Of a stretch of DNA of 64,000 bases, positions 1-10,494 are shown one piece after another (position 1 is the stretch's first letter; each line of letters starts with the position of its first letter). The translations under genes and the position numbers were made by a program. The stretch comes from Hoeflea sp. YIM 152468 (GTDB lineage: Bacteria; Pseudomonadota; Alphaproteobacteria; Rhizobiales; Rhizobiaceae): positions 124,001-188,000 of the forward strand of contig NZ_JARGET010000003.1 in assembly GCF_029210485.1 (NCBI RefSeq). Reading direction: 5' to 3'. Under the pieces are notes generated by a model. The model had not been told where the DNA came from and did no database searches. It worked only from the letters and a program-made list of their open reading frames with translations.

Positions 1-921
1 CGGGAGCGCAAATCCGCGCACCATGTCGATTCCGGTGTCGGGATGGATCTTCTGCATCTCTCCTGACAGGTCGGCGGCTTTTGCTTCAATGGCGCTTGCC
101 CAGTCGTCGGGGCTTTCTCCGGGAACAAACCGGAACTCGATAAAAAAGCGGCAATCCTTGGCGGTGATGTTGTGCGCGGTGCCGCCTTCGATCTGGCCAA
201 CATGCAGCGTGGTGAAAGGCGGCTCGAAGGGAGCCGCAAGTTCGGAGGGCGTGCGTGCGGCATTTTCCGCATTGCGCTGATTGGCCCAATCGATCAGCCG
301 GGCTGCCTGCATGATGGCGCTGACGCCATAGGGCAGCAACGACGAATGGACTTCAAAGCCGCGCACATGGACGTGAAAGCCAAGCCCCCCTTTGTGTCCG
401 GTCACCACCCGCATCATCGTCGGCTCGCCGACAATGACTTCGCGGGCGCGCGGCAGAGCCCCAAGCATGGTTTCGACCAGATCGACCACGGCGACACAGC
501 CAACCTCCTCGTCATACGACAAGGCCAGCTGCAACGGACGCTTGAGCGGGCGGGTGGAAGCCTGCGCCATCGCCATCAGCGCCAGCGCATCGAAACCTTT
601 CATGTCGCAGGCGCCACGACCGAACAGCTTTCCATCACGTTCACTGAGAACCCAAGGATCGGTTGACCAGGCCTGACCTTCCACCGGGACCACATCGGTA
701 TGTCCCGACAGCATGACCCCACCATCGATCTCGGGTCCGGTCTGCGCATAAAGATGCGCCTTGGTGCCGCACGGGCTGAGGATACGCTCTGACTTGATGC
801 CGTAGCTGGAAAGGAACATCTCGACCCACTCCACCAGCGGCAAGTTGGTATCGCTGCTGACTGTTGGATAGGAAATCAATTTGGCCAACAGATCGCGCGG
901 ATTGATTACATCATTCATCAT
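1..921 (-). CDS. M20-family deacetylase, acetylornithine deacetylase (ArgE)-like, partial
   Basis: The reading frame is open from an ATG at 921 (a second ATG lies at 918) to the window edge, so the last part of the protein is missing (307 codons visible). The protein begins MMNDVINPRDLLAKLISYPT and carries M20 metallopeptidase landmarks: the metal-binding SGHTDVVPVEGQAW stretch, GRGACDMKG, and SYDEEVGC, which supplies the catalytic and metal-binding acidic residues. The family hydrolyses N-acyl amino acids; ArgE itself makes ornithine from N-acetylornithine using Zn or Co in the cytoplasm. The gene diverges from a peptide ABC importer, so it may act on imported N-acyl amino acids or peptides instead of serving in arginine synthesis (inference). 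The closest subfamily by eye is the Rhizobiales ArgE type. Confidence 0.82.
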   Translation of the reverse strand, partial: MMNDVINPRDLLAKLISYPTVSSDTNLPLVEWVEMFLSSYGIKSERILSPCGTKAHLYAQTGPEIDGGVMLSGHTDVVPVEGQAWSTDPWVLSERDGKLFGRGACDMKGFDALALMAMAQASTRPLKRPLQLALSYDEEVGCVAVVDLVETMLGALPRAREVIVGEPTMMRVVTGHKGGLGFHVHVRGFEVHSSLLPYGVSAIMQAARLIDWANQRNAENAARTPSELAAPFEPPFTTLHVGQIEGGTAHNITAKDCRFFIEFRFVPGESPDDWASAIEAKAADLSGEMQKIHPDTGIDMVRGFALP

Positions 922-1072
922 TTGTTCCTGAAACAGTTGGAATCCTTGCCTAATCGCTGGCTTTTACAGTTCTGCGCGTTCTCGGTGATCTTGTCCATTG
1001 CATGGCTGGCGCAAGCCTTCATGTCGAGCCCCGCACATGCTCGGGGACTATTCGCGCAAAATCAAAAACCCC

Positions 1073-1086
1073 ACTGGTCAACCAGT
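1073..1086. promoter_or_regulatory. TGGT-N2-ACCA dyad, candidate GntR-type operator
   Basis: ACTGGT and ACCAGT form perfect 6-bp arms around a CA spacer. This TGGT-N(1-3)-ACCA architecture is that of FadR/VanR-type GntR operators. It lies in the 254-bp divergent gap between the deacetylase (start 921) and the peptide transporter (start 1176), about 90 bp upstream of the latter. No GntR gene is present in the window. The rest of the gap holds no credible gene. Confidence 0.4.
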
Positions 1087-1175
1087 CAAGAAATGGTCAA
1101 TAGTATGCGCCACCGGCAATCGAAAGATCAGACCGGCAACGAAAAGACGGGAAAACATCTCCCGAGGGGTACAGA

Positions 1176-2187
<1,012 letters not shown>

Positions 2188-2195
<8 letters not shown>

Positions 2196-3222
2196 AGCTG
2201 CAGGCCCCCTCGTCAAGGTTCGCGATCTGAAAATGTATTTCCCGATCCATGCCGGGCTGCTGCGGTCGCATGTCGGCGATATCAAGGCTGTGGATGGCAT
2301 CAGTTTCGACATCGCGCAGGGCGAAACGCTTGGGTTGGTCGGGGAATCCGGATGTGGCAAGTCCACGGTCGGACGCTCGATCCTGCGCCTGTATGACGTC
2401 ACCGGCGGCACGGTCGAAATCAACGGTTTCGAGATTGCCCATGTCGACCGCGACAGCCTGCGTTTAAAACGGCCGATGATGCAGATGATCTTTCAGGATC
2501 CACAGGCGAGCCTTAACCCGCGCATGACGGTGGCCAACATAATTGGCGAGCCGCTCGACGAACACATGAAGCTCACGGCGGATGCACGGCTGGCGCGGAT
2601 CTACGAACTGATGGACTGGGTCGGGCTCAACCGGGCCTTTGCCAAGCGCTATCCGCACGAGTTCTCCGGCGGGCAACGTCAGCGCATCGGCATAGCCCGG
2701 GCGCTGGCGCTCAATCCCAAATTCATTGTCTGCGACGAGCCGATTGCGGCACTTGACGTGTCGATTCAGGCGCAGGTGGTCAATCTGCTCGAGGAATTGC
2801 AGGAACGGCTGGACCTGACCTATCTGTTCATCAGTCACGACCTGTCGATGGTGCGCCATATCGCCGACCGCGTTGCGGTGATGTATCTGGGGCGGATTGT
2901 CGAAATCGCCGAGCGGGAAACATTGTTTGCCGAGCCGCTGCATCCCTACACCCAGGCCCTGCTTTCGGCGGTTCCCGAACCCGACCCCGAGTCCGAACGG
3001 CATCGCAAACCGATCGTACTTCAGGGCGATGTGCCCTCGCCCGCCAACCCTCCCCAGGGCTGCAATTTTTCAACCCGATGCCCCAAGGTCATGGATGTCT
3101 GCCGGCAGATTGAGCCCGGCGTCTTTGACTTCGGAGACGGAAGACAGGTGGCCTGCCATCTGTATTCGGACGGCATGACAACGACCGCGGAACCAACCGC
3201 AGGCAAGATAAAAAACCAATAA
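2188..3222 (+). CDS. peptide ABC transporter ATP-binding protein (DppF/OppF-like)
   Basis: This is the second ATPase of the importer, 344 residues from the ATG at 2188 (protein begins [15 protein letters not shown]). An in-frame start further upstream at 2134 is unlikely because it lies deep in the preceding gene, while a GGAG sits about 8 bp before 2188. Walker [10 protein letters not shown] is at ~52-60, the signature SGGQRQR and Walker B FIVCDEP follow, and the C-terminal extension has the family cysteines (CNFSTRCP). The DppD/DppF pair forms the heterodimeric motor. The ATPases precede the binding protein, an order seen in some alphaproteobacterial peptide operons. Confidence 0.93.
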
Positions 3223-3239
3223 TCAACAAGGAGACAGCC

Positions 3240-4940
3240 ATGAAACTCAAAACACTTCTGATGGGCGCCGTCGCCGCTATGGCGATCGCACCTGTCGCCC
3301 ACGCCGAGCGCGGCACGGACGGCGACGTCAAGATCATCTACTGGCAGGCGCCGTCGATCCTGAACCCCTACCTTTCGGGTGGCACAAAAGACATCGAGGC
3401 CTCTTCGCTGGTTGTCGAGCCACTCGCCCGATTCAATGAAAAAGGTGAACTGGTTCCCTATCTCGTCGATGAAATCCCGACCGTGGAGAATGGCGGCGTT
3501 TCTGCGGACCTGACATCGATCACCTGGAAACTAAAGGAAGGCATTCTGTGGTCCGATGGCACGCCGGTAACCTCGGCCGACGTCAAGTTTACCGCAGACT
3601 ACTGCATGGCCCCCGACGGCGGCTGTGCCCAGAGCGCAAAATTCGACAATGTCGAAAGCATCGAAACCCCCGATGAGCGGACAATCATCGTCAAGTTCGA
3701 CTCGCCAAAGCCTGTCCCGTATGCTGCGTTTGTCGGTGGTCAGTCGCCGGTGATCCAGGCAGCCCAGTTCAAGGATTGCCTCGGCGCGAAGGCGCAGGAA
3801 TGCACCGCGGCCAATTTCGGCCCGATCGGCACCGGTCCTTTCGTTGTCACCGATTTCAAGCCCAACGACGTCATCACCATGGAGGCCAATGAAAATTATC
3901 GCGATCCGGCCAAGCCGGCGTTTGCGACACTGACCTTCAAGGGCGGCGGCGATGCGGCTTCCGCCGGGCGCGCGGTCATGGAAACCGGCGAATTCGACTA
4001 TGCCTGGAACCTTCAGCTGGCCCCCGAAGTCATCGCCCAGATGGCCGAAGGCGGCAAGGGCACGCCAATCTCGGGGTTCGGCACCCTGGTCGAGCGTATC
4101 GAAATGAACATGACCGATCCGTCGGCAGACTTGCCCGAAGGCGAGCGCGCGACTGCCAAGCACCCCCACCCGATCCTTTCGGATTTGAGGGTTCGCAAGG
4201 CGCTGTCCATGGCGATCGACCGGACCCTGCTGGTCGAAATCGGCTATGGCCAGGCCGGACGTCCGACCTGCAATCTGGTGCCCGCGCCGGAAATGTTCGC
4301 CTCTCCCAATACCGATTGCATTGCCCAGGATGTGGAAGGCGCCAAAGCGCTGCTCGATGAAGCCGGCTGGATGGTTGGCGCAAATGGTGTCCGCGAAAAG
4401 GATGGGAAAAAGTTCAAGCTCCTTTACCAGACCTCGACCAACGCCGTACGTCAGGATTTTCAGGCTCTGATCAAGCAATGGTGGTCGGATATCGGTGTTG
4501 AAACCGAGCTCAAGAACATCGATGGGTCGGTGTTCTTCGGCGGCGACCCGGCTTCCCCGGACACGTTCCAGAAATTTTATGCGGACGTGGAAATGTACGC
4601 CAACAACTTCGACGGCACCGACCCCGAGCAATATCTCGGCCAATATACCTGCGAGAAGGCTCCGCGGCCTGAAACCCAGTGGCAGGGTGAAAACGTCAAC
4701 CGTTATTGCGATCCGGCCTATGACGAACTGGTTGCCGAACTGGGCAAGACCGGCGAAATCTCCAAGCGTGCCGAGATCGCCAAGAAGCTCAACGAGATGA
4801 TCACCAAGGAATCGATGACCATTGTGCCTCTGGTTGATCGTGGTCGTGTTTCGGCCCATTCGAACAGCCTCGGTGGTGTCGTGCTCAACACCTGGGATTC
4901 CGAACTCTGGAATGTCGCGGACTGGTACCGCATCAAGTAA
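3240..4940 (+). CDS. peptide ABC transporter substrate-binding protein (SBP family 5)
   Basis: This 566-residue periplasmic protein belongs to the DppA/OppA family. It has a Sec signal peptide (MKLKTLLMGAVAAMAIAPVAHA, cleaved near residue 22) and the family hallmark around WKLKEGILWSDGTPVTSADVKFT, with GTGPFVVTDF later. The ATG is preceded by AAGGAGAC. Several cysteines in the mature part suggest disulfides. It captures the ligand and delivers it to the DppBC-like permeases encoded downstream. The length is slightly above the usual 530-550. The substrate is not predictable; the neighbouring deacetylase suggests peptides or N-acyl amino acids (inference). Confidence 0.92.
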   Translation: MKLKTLLMGAVAAMAIAPVAHAERGTDGDVKIIYWQAPSILNPYLSGGTKDIEASSLVVEPLARFNEKGELVPYLVDEIPTVENGGVSADLTSITWKLKEGILWSDGTPVTSADVKFTADYCMAPDGGCAQSAKFDNVESIETPDERTIIVKFDSPKPVPYAAFVGGQSPVIQAAQFKDCLGAKAQECTAANFGPIGTGPFVVTDFKPNDVITMEANENYRDPAKPAFATLTFKGGGDAASAGRAVMETGEFDYAWNLQLAPEVIAQMAEGGKGTPISGFGTLVERIEMNMTDPSADLPEGERATAKHPHPILSDLRVRKALSMAIDRTLLVEIGYGQAGRPTCNLVPAPEMFASPNTDCIAQDVEGAKALLDEAGWMVGANGVREKDGKKFKLLYQTSTNAVRQDFQALIKQWWSDIGVETELKNIDGSVFFGGDPASPDTFQKFYADVEMYANNFDGTDPEQYLGQYTCEKAPRPETQWQGENVNRYCDPAYDELVAELGKTGEISKRAEIAKKLNEMITKESMTIVPLVDRGRVSAHSNSLGGVVLNTWDSELWNVADWYRIK

Positions 4941-4949
4941 CCCGGACAG

Positions 4950-4979
4950 TGGATGGCCCGGCGCATGCGGGGCCATCCA
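4950..4979 (+). other. stem-loop after the peptide-binding-protein gene
   Basis: TGGATGGCCC and GGGCCATCCA form a perfect 10-bp stem around a 10-nt loop, starting 10 nt after the stop codon at 4940. No U-tract follows, so it is not a normal terminator. Its place between binding-protein and permease genes fits an mRNA 3'-end protector. Confidence 0.7.
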
Positions 4980-5028
4980 TGCCGACCGGGAAATTTCCGC
5001 GCCATACTGCTGAACCGAGGCGTCGCTA

Positions 5029-6036
5029 ATGCTGACATTCCTTATACGCCGACTGTTTACAGCGATACCGACGCTTGTGCTCATCAGTCTGATCATTTTT
5101 CTGCTGCTGGATCTGGCCCCGGGTGACCCGCTCGCCGATCAGCCGCTGAGCATACCGCCGGATGTCCGGCAGAAAATGCGCGACGCACTCGGACTCGATT
5201 CCCCCGCCTATATTCGCTACCTGCTCTGGGCCAAGCAGTTCTTTTGGGTCGAACCGCTCGTCTTTGTCGACTGGGTGACCGGCACGGGTTTTTCCGAAGG
5301 CATGCAACGCATCGTTTCCTGGCAGTTCCGCGCGCCGGTGTTCGACATCATCATCCAGCGCTTGCCGCAGACCCTGTGGGTGGTGGGACTGGCTTATCTC
5401 GTCGGGGTGTTGATTGCGCTGCCAATCGGCATCATCTCGGCCTACCGGCAATACTCCTGGTTCGACCAGGTCGGCACCTTCGTGTCGATGATCGGCTTTT
5501 CGGTGCCGCCGTTCTTTTCAGGCGTGCTGATGATCGTCTTTTTCGCGATCATGCTGCCCTGGTTCCCGTCGATCTATGACACCACCCTGGTGGTCAATGA
5601 TTTCGAAAGTTTCGGCCAGCAGATCCGGCAGATGACCTTGCCGGTGATGGTGCTGGCGCTGCAGACCACAGCACAGTTGTCGCGCTTCATGCGCGCCTCG
5701 ATGCTCGACAATCTCAATCATGATTATGTTCGCACCGCCCGCGCCAAGGGCATGACAGAAAAGGTGGTGCTGCTCGTGCATGTGCTGCGCAATTCGATGA
5801 TCCCGGTCGTCACCGTCATCGCGCTTGGCATTCCATCGATCTTTGGCGGCGCCATCATCACCGAACAGATCTTCAAGGTGAATGGGTTGGGCCAGCTTCT
5901 GATTACCGCGATCTATGCCAATGATCTGCCGATGGTGCAAACGCTTGCCTTCATCTTCGCGGTGCTGATCGTGCTGTGCAATCTCATTGCCGACATGCTC
6001 TACGGCCTGCTTGATCCAAGGATCCGCTATGACTGA
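5029..6036 (+). CDS. peptide ABC transporter permease (DppB/OppB-like)
   Basis: This 335-residue inner-membrane permease starts MLTFLIRRLFTAIPTLVLIS, the typical first membrane helix of DppB. About six hydrophobic segments are visible. The EAA loop that contacts the ATPase is present around YVRTARAKGMTEKVVLLVHVLRN (residues ~230-255). It pairs with the DppC-like permease, whose start it overlaps by 8 bp. It lies 88 bp after the binding-protein gene, with the stem-loop in between. Confidence 0.93.
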   Translation: MLTFLIRRLFTAIPTLVLISLIIFLLLDLAPGDPLADQPLSIPPDVRQKMRDALGLDSPAYIRYLLWAKQFFWVEPLVFVDWVTGTGFSEGMQRIVSWQFRAPVFDIIIQRLPQTLWVVGLAYLVGVLIALPIGIISAYRQYSWFDQVGTFVSMIGFSVPPFFSGVLMIVFFAIMLPWFPSIYDTTLVVNDFESFGQQIRQMTLPVMVLALQTTAQLSRFMRASMLDNLNHDYVRTARAKGMTEKVVLLVHVLRNSMIPVVTVIALGIPSIFGGAIITEQIFKVNGLGQLLITAIYANDLPMVQTLAFIFAVLIVLCNLIADMLYGLLDPRIRYD

Positions 6037-6949
6037 TGCTCCTATCGCCGTTGCTGTCCCGGCAGATACCTCCGGCCGTTCACAATGGTGGGACGTCTGG
6101 GACCAGTTCAAAACCCACAAGGGTGCGCTGTTTGGTGCTGCGGTGTTCCTGTTCATTGTTCTGGCCGTGACCTTAGGCCCGCTGTTGTGGACCATCGAGC
6201 CGACCTTCATCGATATCCGGGCGCGGAATTCGGGGCCCATGTGGGCTCATCCCTTCGGCACCGACCAGTTGGGCCGGGACATCCTGGCCAGAATGATGGC
6301 GGGCGGCCAGGTTTCGATCGCAGTCGGGCTGACGGCGATGCTGATCAGTGTGTTGCTGGGCACCCTGATCGGTGTGGTCGCCGGGTTCTTCCGCAAGCTC
6401 GACGGCGCCCTGATGGGACTGACCGACCTGTTCCTGGCGCTGCCGCTGCTGCCGCTGCTGCTGGTGATGGTGATGCTGTTCCGGGAAACCCTGGCGCGCA
6501 GTTTCGGCCCCGAAATGGGTACCTTCATCCTGATCGTATCAGCCATCGGGGTGACCAGCTGGATGCAGACCGCACGTATCGTGCGGGGCGAAGTCCTGGC
6601 GCTGAAGGAACGCGAATTCGTGCTGGCTGCCCGCTCGATCGGAACGCCTTCGCGACGGATGATCCTGCGCCACATTCTGCCCAATGTGCTGTCGCCTATC
6701 ATGGTCTCGGCAACCTTGGGGATCGCCACGGCGATCATCACCGAATCCGCGCTCTCGTTCCTCGGCCTCGGCTTCCCGCCGGATTTTCCGACCTGGGGAC
6801 GGCTGCTGTTTGATGCGGTCGACTATCTGCAGCAATATCCGGAGCGGGTGTTCTGGCCTGGCCTCGCGATTTCGCTCACCGTGCTGAGCGTCAACTATAT
6901 CGGCGACGGCCTTCGTGACGCGCTCGATCCCCGGATCCGCGGACGTTGA
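6029..6949 (+). CDS. peptide ABC transporter permease (DppC/OppC-like)
   Basis: This 306-residue permease starts at the ATG at 6029 (MTDAPIAVAVPADTSG), overlapping the previous stop. A longer frame from 5987 would run through the end of the preceding gene and is rejected. It has the N-terminal extension of OppC/DppC, the HPFGTDQLGRDILARMM motif and an EAA loop (REFVLAARSIGTPSRRMILRHILPN). About six membrane segments are visible. It is the last gene of the operon; no clear terminator follows. The region 6950-7170 beyond it holds nothing I recognise. Confidence 0.92.
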   Translation: MTDAPIAVAVPADTSGRSQWWDVWDQFKTHKGALFGAAVFLFIVLAVTLGPLLWTIEPTFIDIRARNSGPMWAHPFGTDQLGRDILARMMAGGQVSIAVGLTAMLISVLLGTLIGVVAGFFRKLDGALMGLTDLFLALPLLPLLLVMVMLFRETLARSFGPEMGTFILIVSAIGVTSWMQTARIVRGEVLALKEREFVLAARSIGTPSRRMILRHILPNVLSPIMVSATLGIATAIITESALSFLGLGFPPDFPTWGRLLFDAVDYLQQYPERVFWPGLAISLTVLSVNYIGDGLRDALDPRIRGR

Positions 6950-7170
6950 CAACCGGTCGGCGGTACCGGTCGACCAGCGCCACATCCACCGACTGTGCAC
7001 ACGCAATCCCGCCCGGGACAACTCCGACAGTTGCCCGTTTACAGCCGTAGCGGGCAGCAAGCCGATCACGGATTTCAGCAATATTGAAGGCTGCGGATCG
7101 CCGGTCGAGCGTGACGAGAGCGAGCAGGTCTGCGACCGTATCGCGGCTGGCAGTGACGCACCTGAGATGA

Positions 7171-7207
7171 CAAAACGGGCGCCCCGGGTTGAACCGGCGC
7201 ACCCGTC
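7171..7207 (-). terminator. intrinsic terminator downstream of cheW
   Basis: Read on the minus strand, GGGTGCGCCGG and CCGGGGCGCCC form an imperfect GC-rich stem around TTCAA, followed by CGTTTTG. It begins 34 bp after the cheW stop. Confidence 0.6.
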
Positions 7208-7240
7208 TGAGATTTATTGCGACGGCCTGTCTGGCAGATG

Positions 7241-7708
7241 TCAGGCGGCGAGTTCGCCTTCTTCGTCGAGCAGGGAATCAAGATCAAGATGGGAAATCAT
7301 CTGCTTGTCCTTGGCGATGATCGACGTGGTCATGCGCTGCACTTCCGTGGCGCCGACTTCGGGAACCGACTGAATTTCGTCTTCGCTGACCGTCACCATA
7401 TCCGACACATTGTCGACCAGCAGGCCGACCAGCTGTCCGCGGATGCTGGCGACGATAATTGCCGACCGTTCGGTCGGGCTGATGGCTTCCAGGCCCAGCC
7501 GCAACGCCATGTCGATCACCGGAATGACCGTCCCGCGCAGGTTGATGACGCCCAGAACGTGGCTTGGCGCGTGCGCCAGCGGAGTCGCAGGCGCCCAGCC
7601 GCGGATCTCCCTGACCGACATGATGTTCACACTGAACACCTGTTCGCCGAGGAAAAACGAAATGATTTCAAGACCTGAAGTCTTGTTGCCGGTTTGAGTC
7701 TCGTTCAT
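7241..7708 (-). CDS. cheW: CheW-type chemotaxis adaptor
   Basis: This 155-residue protein is a single CheW domain. Its elements include FFLGEQVFSVNIMSVREIRGW, the conserved LGVINLRGTVIPVIDM core (residues ~52-67) and VGLLVDNVSDMV. CheW couples chemoreceptors to CheA in the cytoplasm. The ATG at 7708 follows GAGGACACC. No cheA, mcp or cheY lies beside it, so it is an orphan adaptor that may serve a distant chemotaxis cluster or a single receptor. It is transcribed alone and has its own terminator. Confidence 0.93.
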   Translation of the reverse strand: MNETQTGNKTSGLEIISFFLGEQVFSVNIMSVREIRGWAPATPLAHAPSHVLGVINLRGTVIPVIDMALRLGLEAISPTERSAIIVASIRGQLVGLLVDNVSDMVTVSEDEIQSVPEVGATEVQRMTTSIIAKDKQMISHLDLDSLLDEEGELAA

Positions 7709-8069
7709 GGTGTCCTCGCGTCAAGTTGGCCATGCCGCCCCGCGCGTCGCAACGCTTACGGTCTTTTCGGCCCGGCCCCACCGGTTGAATATATTGGATC
7801 GCGGCACCCCGGAAGGCCTCGCATGGGCCCTGTGCGGATCCAGGCCGCCACTGGAAAACGTGTCATACTGGAGGCCTGTGGCCCCTTTCCCATTTCCGGA
7901 CCTAATCACGCTTTCGTTAAGAATGCGGAAACAAAAATCCCGGAAAGAGGCGATTCAGTCCCGAGTGCGATCGCCGGATCAGAATTCCTGTTCGAAAGTG
8001 CCACGCCAGGCCTCACCGACTGCCGCCCGCGAGGGTGCCTTGCCGGGATTCACACGCGTGACATGACTT
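7709..8069. other. 361-bp gap without a credible gene
   Basis: This stretch lies between the cheW start and the helicase terminator. Open frames across it have no recognisable protein features. It must hold the leftward cheW promoter. An AT-richer patch near 7915-7940 (GTTAAGAATGCGGAAAC) contains only a half match to a CtrA site. Confidence 0.5.
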
Positions 8070-8108
8070 TCAAGAAAAGAGACACCGGGCCGACTGATCC
8101 GCCCGGTG
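8070..8108 (-). terminator. intrinsic terminator of the DEAD-box helicase gene
   Basis: On the minus strand CACCGGGC and GCCCGGTG form a perfect 8-bp stem around a 10-nt loop. TCTCTTTTCTTG follows. It starts 46 bp past the helicase stop. Confidence 0.75.
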
Positions 8109-8153
8109 CTGTGGTCTGTTGCAGTACCTGTCTGGGCAACAGCTTGCTGGTCT

Positions 8154-10283
8154 TCAGGCTTTTGGTTTGCGCTTCAGTCCGCCGGTGCCGCCCTCGGAAC
8201 CGGGTTTCGCCGGACCCTTGCGGTGCGGCTTTGCTGTGGGCTTGGCTGCGGGCTTGGCGGCGGCCTTGACGCCTGGCTTGTCGCGCTTGGGCTTCTTGTC
8301 CTTGACAAACGGCCGCTCCGCGCCGGCATCGGCACGGTCGACCGACTTTGCCGGTTTCGCAGGTTTTGCTGCCTCCGCGCGGGGAGCCTCCCCGCGAGTC
8401 GGCGCAACATCATCATAAGGCCAGACGCCGGGAGTCGCGTTGGCGGGCATGTCATCGCGGGCCGAGGGTTTGCGGTCGGCATAGGGATCCTTGCGTGGCG
8501 GGCGATCATCCCGCTTCTTGCCGCCGGTGAAAGGCCGCTTCTTGGCGTAGTCGCGCTTCGGCTTCTCACCCGGAGCATAATCGCCCGCCGACCGCTCACC
8601 GCGGGGACCAGTGTGAAAGCCATCATCCCTGGTTCTCGGTGGGCGTGCCGAGCGGGCTGGCGCCTCGGGCACACTCTCAAGGCGGGTGACGACGACGTTT
8701 TTCTCGATCTTGCGCGTCGGACCTATGGCGGCTTCGAACTTGGCCGCCGCAGCACCGGCAATCTCGACATGGGTTTCGACGTCGTGGATGCGGATCGAGC
8801 CAATCTCGTTCTTGGTGATGTTGCCGGCGCGGCACAGCATCGGCAGCAGCCAGCGCGGCTCCGCGGTCTGCTTGCGGCCAAGCGAGAGCGAAAACCAAAC
8901 CGCATCCTTGATAGGCACATGTTCGCGTGGCGCGCGCTCGGCATAGGTGCCGCCCGGTGCAGAAACCGGACCATCGTCGATCAGCTCTTCGGGAGCGGAA
9001 CGACCGGCGCGATGCACGCGGACCAGCGCTGCGGCTACTTTCTCCGCGCCGTACCGCTCGAGCAGCGCCGCGACCATCGCAGCTTCGTCTTCGGCCACTT
9101 CCGCCTCAAAGAACGAATCCCCCATCAGCCGCTCATCGTCACGGGCGAGGATTTCCTCGGACGACGGCGGTCGCGCCCATGCAGCTGAAATGCGGGCATC
9201 TCCCAACAAGCGTTCGGTGCGGCGACGAGCATTGTAGGGGACGATCAGCGCGGACACACCCTTGCGTCCGGCGCGTCCGGTCCGGCCGGACCGGTGCAGC
9301 AAGCTTTCCTTGTTCTTCGGCAAGTCAGCATGAACAACCAGCTCGAGATCGGGCAAGTCAAGACCCCGGGCGGCGACATCGGTGGCGACACATACCTTGG
9401 CCCGGCCATCGCGCAAAGCCTGCAGCGCATGGGTGCGTTCGTTCTGGCTCAGTTCACCTGACAAGGCGACCACGGAGAAGCCGCGGTTGGAAAAGCGGGC
9501 TGTGAGATGATTGACGGTTGCGCGGGTGCTGCAGAACACGATGGCATTCTTGGCATCATAATAGCGCAGCACGTTGATGACGGCGTTCTCGCGGTCATTT
9601 GGCGCCACCGTCAGCGCCCGGTATTCGATATCCAGATGCTGTTTCGCATCGCTGGCTGTGGTGACGCGGACCGCCTTGTACTGGTAACGCTTGGCCAGAT
9701 TGGCGATACCCGCCGGCACGGTGGCTGAAAACATCAATGTGCGGCGCTGGTCGGGTGCGGCATCAAGGATGAACTGCAGATCATCGCGAAACCCGAGATC
9801 AAGCATCTCGTCGGCTTCGTCGAGCACCACAGCCCGCATCGCCGACAGGTCCAAAGACCCGCGCGTGATATGATCGCGCAACCGGCCCGGAGTTCCCACC
9901 ACAATATGTGCGCCACGGTCGAGCGTCCGCCGCTCGGTCATCATGTTCATGCCGCCTACGCAGGTGGCGATCCGGACACCGGCGTCGGCGTAGAGCCAGG
10001 CCAGTTCACGCTCCACCTGCAGCGCCAGTTCACGCGTCGGCGCGATGCAAAGCGCCATCGGCGCTTCGGCACGCGGCAGCGTCTGCTCCTCGCCCATCAG
10101 TGTCGGCGCAAGAGAAATCCCGAAGGCCACGGTCTTGCCAGAACCGGTCTGGGCTGAGACGAGAAGGTCCGCGTCACGAAGTTCGGGCGCCAGCACGGAT
10201 TCCTGAACCGGCGTGAGCGTCTCATAGCCTCGCTTTGCCAACGCACTGGCAATTGCGGGATGAATGTCAGTCTTGGACGTCAT
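8154..10283 (-). CDS. DEAD-box ATP-dependent RNA helicase (DeaD/CsdA-like)
   Basis: This 709-residue helicase has the full motif series: AQTGSGKT at 44-51 (motif I), PTREL at 82-86 (Ia), TPGR at 131-134 (Ib), DEAD at 155-158 (II), SAT at 186-188 (III), TDVAARGLD at 301-309 (V) and HRSGRTGRAGR at 330-340 (VI). A DbpA-type RNA-binding domain is likely at ~460-530 (GNITKNEIGSIRIHDVETHV). A long Lys/Arg/Pro-rich disordered tail runs from ~550 to the end, ending in AAKPAAKPTAKP-like repeats. Such tails give nonspecific RNA affinity. The protein probably unwinds rRNA or mRNA in ribosome assembly or cold adaptation. It is transcribed alone. Confidence 0.95.
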   Translation of the reverse strand: MTSKTDIHPAIASALAKRGYETLTPVQESVLAPELRDADLLVSAQTGSGKTVAFGISLAPTLMGEEQTLPRAEAPMALCIAPTRELALQVERELAWLYADAGVRIATCVGGMNMMTERRTLDRGAHIVVGTPGRLRDHITRGSLDLSAMRAVVLDEADEMLDLGFRDDLQFILDAAPDQRRTLMFSATVPAGIANLAKRYQYKAVRVTTASDAKQHLDIEYRALTVAPNDRENAVINVLRYYDAKNAIVFCSTRATVNHLTARFSNRGFSVVALSGELSQNERTHALQALRDGRAKVCVATDVAARGLDLPDLELVVHADLPKNKESLLHRSGRTGRAGRKGVSALIVPYNARRRTERLLGDARISAAWARPPSSEEILARDDERLMGDSFFEAEVAEDEAAMVAALLERYGAEKVAAALVRVHRAGRSAPEELIDDGPVSAPGGTYAERAPREHVPIKDAVWFSLSLGRKQTAEPRWLLPMLCRAGNITKNEIGSIRIHDVETHVEIAGAAAAKFEAAIGPTRKIEKNVVVTRLESVPEAPARSARPPRTRDDGFHTGPRGERSAGDYAPGEKPKRDYAKKRPFTGGKKRDDRPPRKDPYADRKPSARDDMPANATPGVWPYDDVAPTRGEAPRAEAAKPAKPAKSVDRADAGAERPFVKDKKPKRDKPGVKAAAKPAAKPTAKPHRKGPAKPGSEGGTGGLKRKPKA

Positions 10284-10494
10284 AGTGTACTTTCAATTGG
10301 AATGGCCGGCCCAGATGGATTGAGCGCAAGCGGCAAGTCGCGGCCCCGGCAGATCGGTGGGGTATAGGCCATCGGGGTTGTGGTTCAAAGCGCCAAATTC
10401 AGCAGATTGGTAGCCAAACAAGCATAAATAGCCGTATTGTTGCGATGACGGTCGTAGCTACGGAACCTTGTCCGGTTTGCGACGTTATTGTGTC

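Noticed and set aside
1029-1050. CCCCG/CGGGG hairpin upstream of the peptide transporter as a terminator or riboswitch
   Set aside because: The 5-bp stem is short and is not followed by a U-tract; no conserved riboswitch core is visible.
3531-5096. Long open frame (521 codons) on the minus strand across the peptide-binding-protein gene
   Set aside because: The plus-strand protein has a signal peptide and family motifs; the antisense product has neither.
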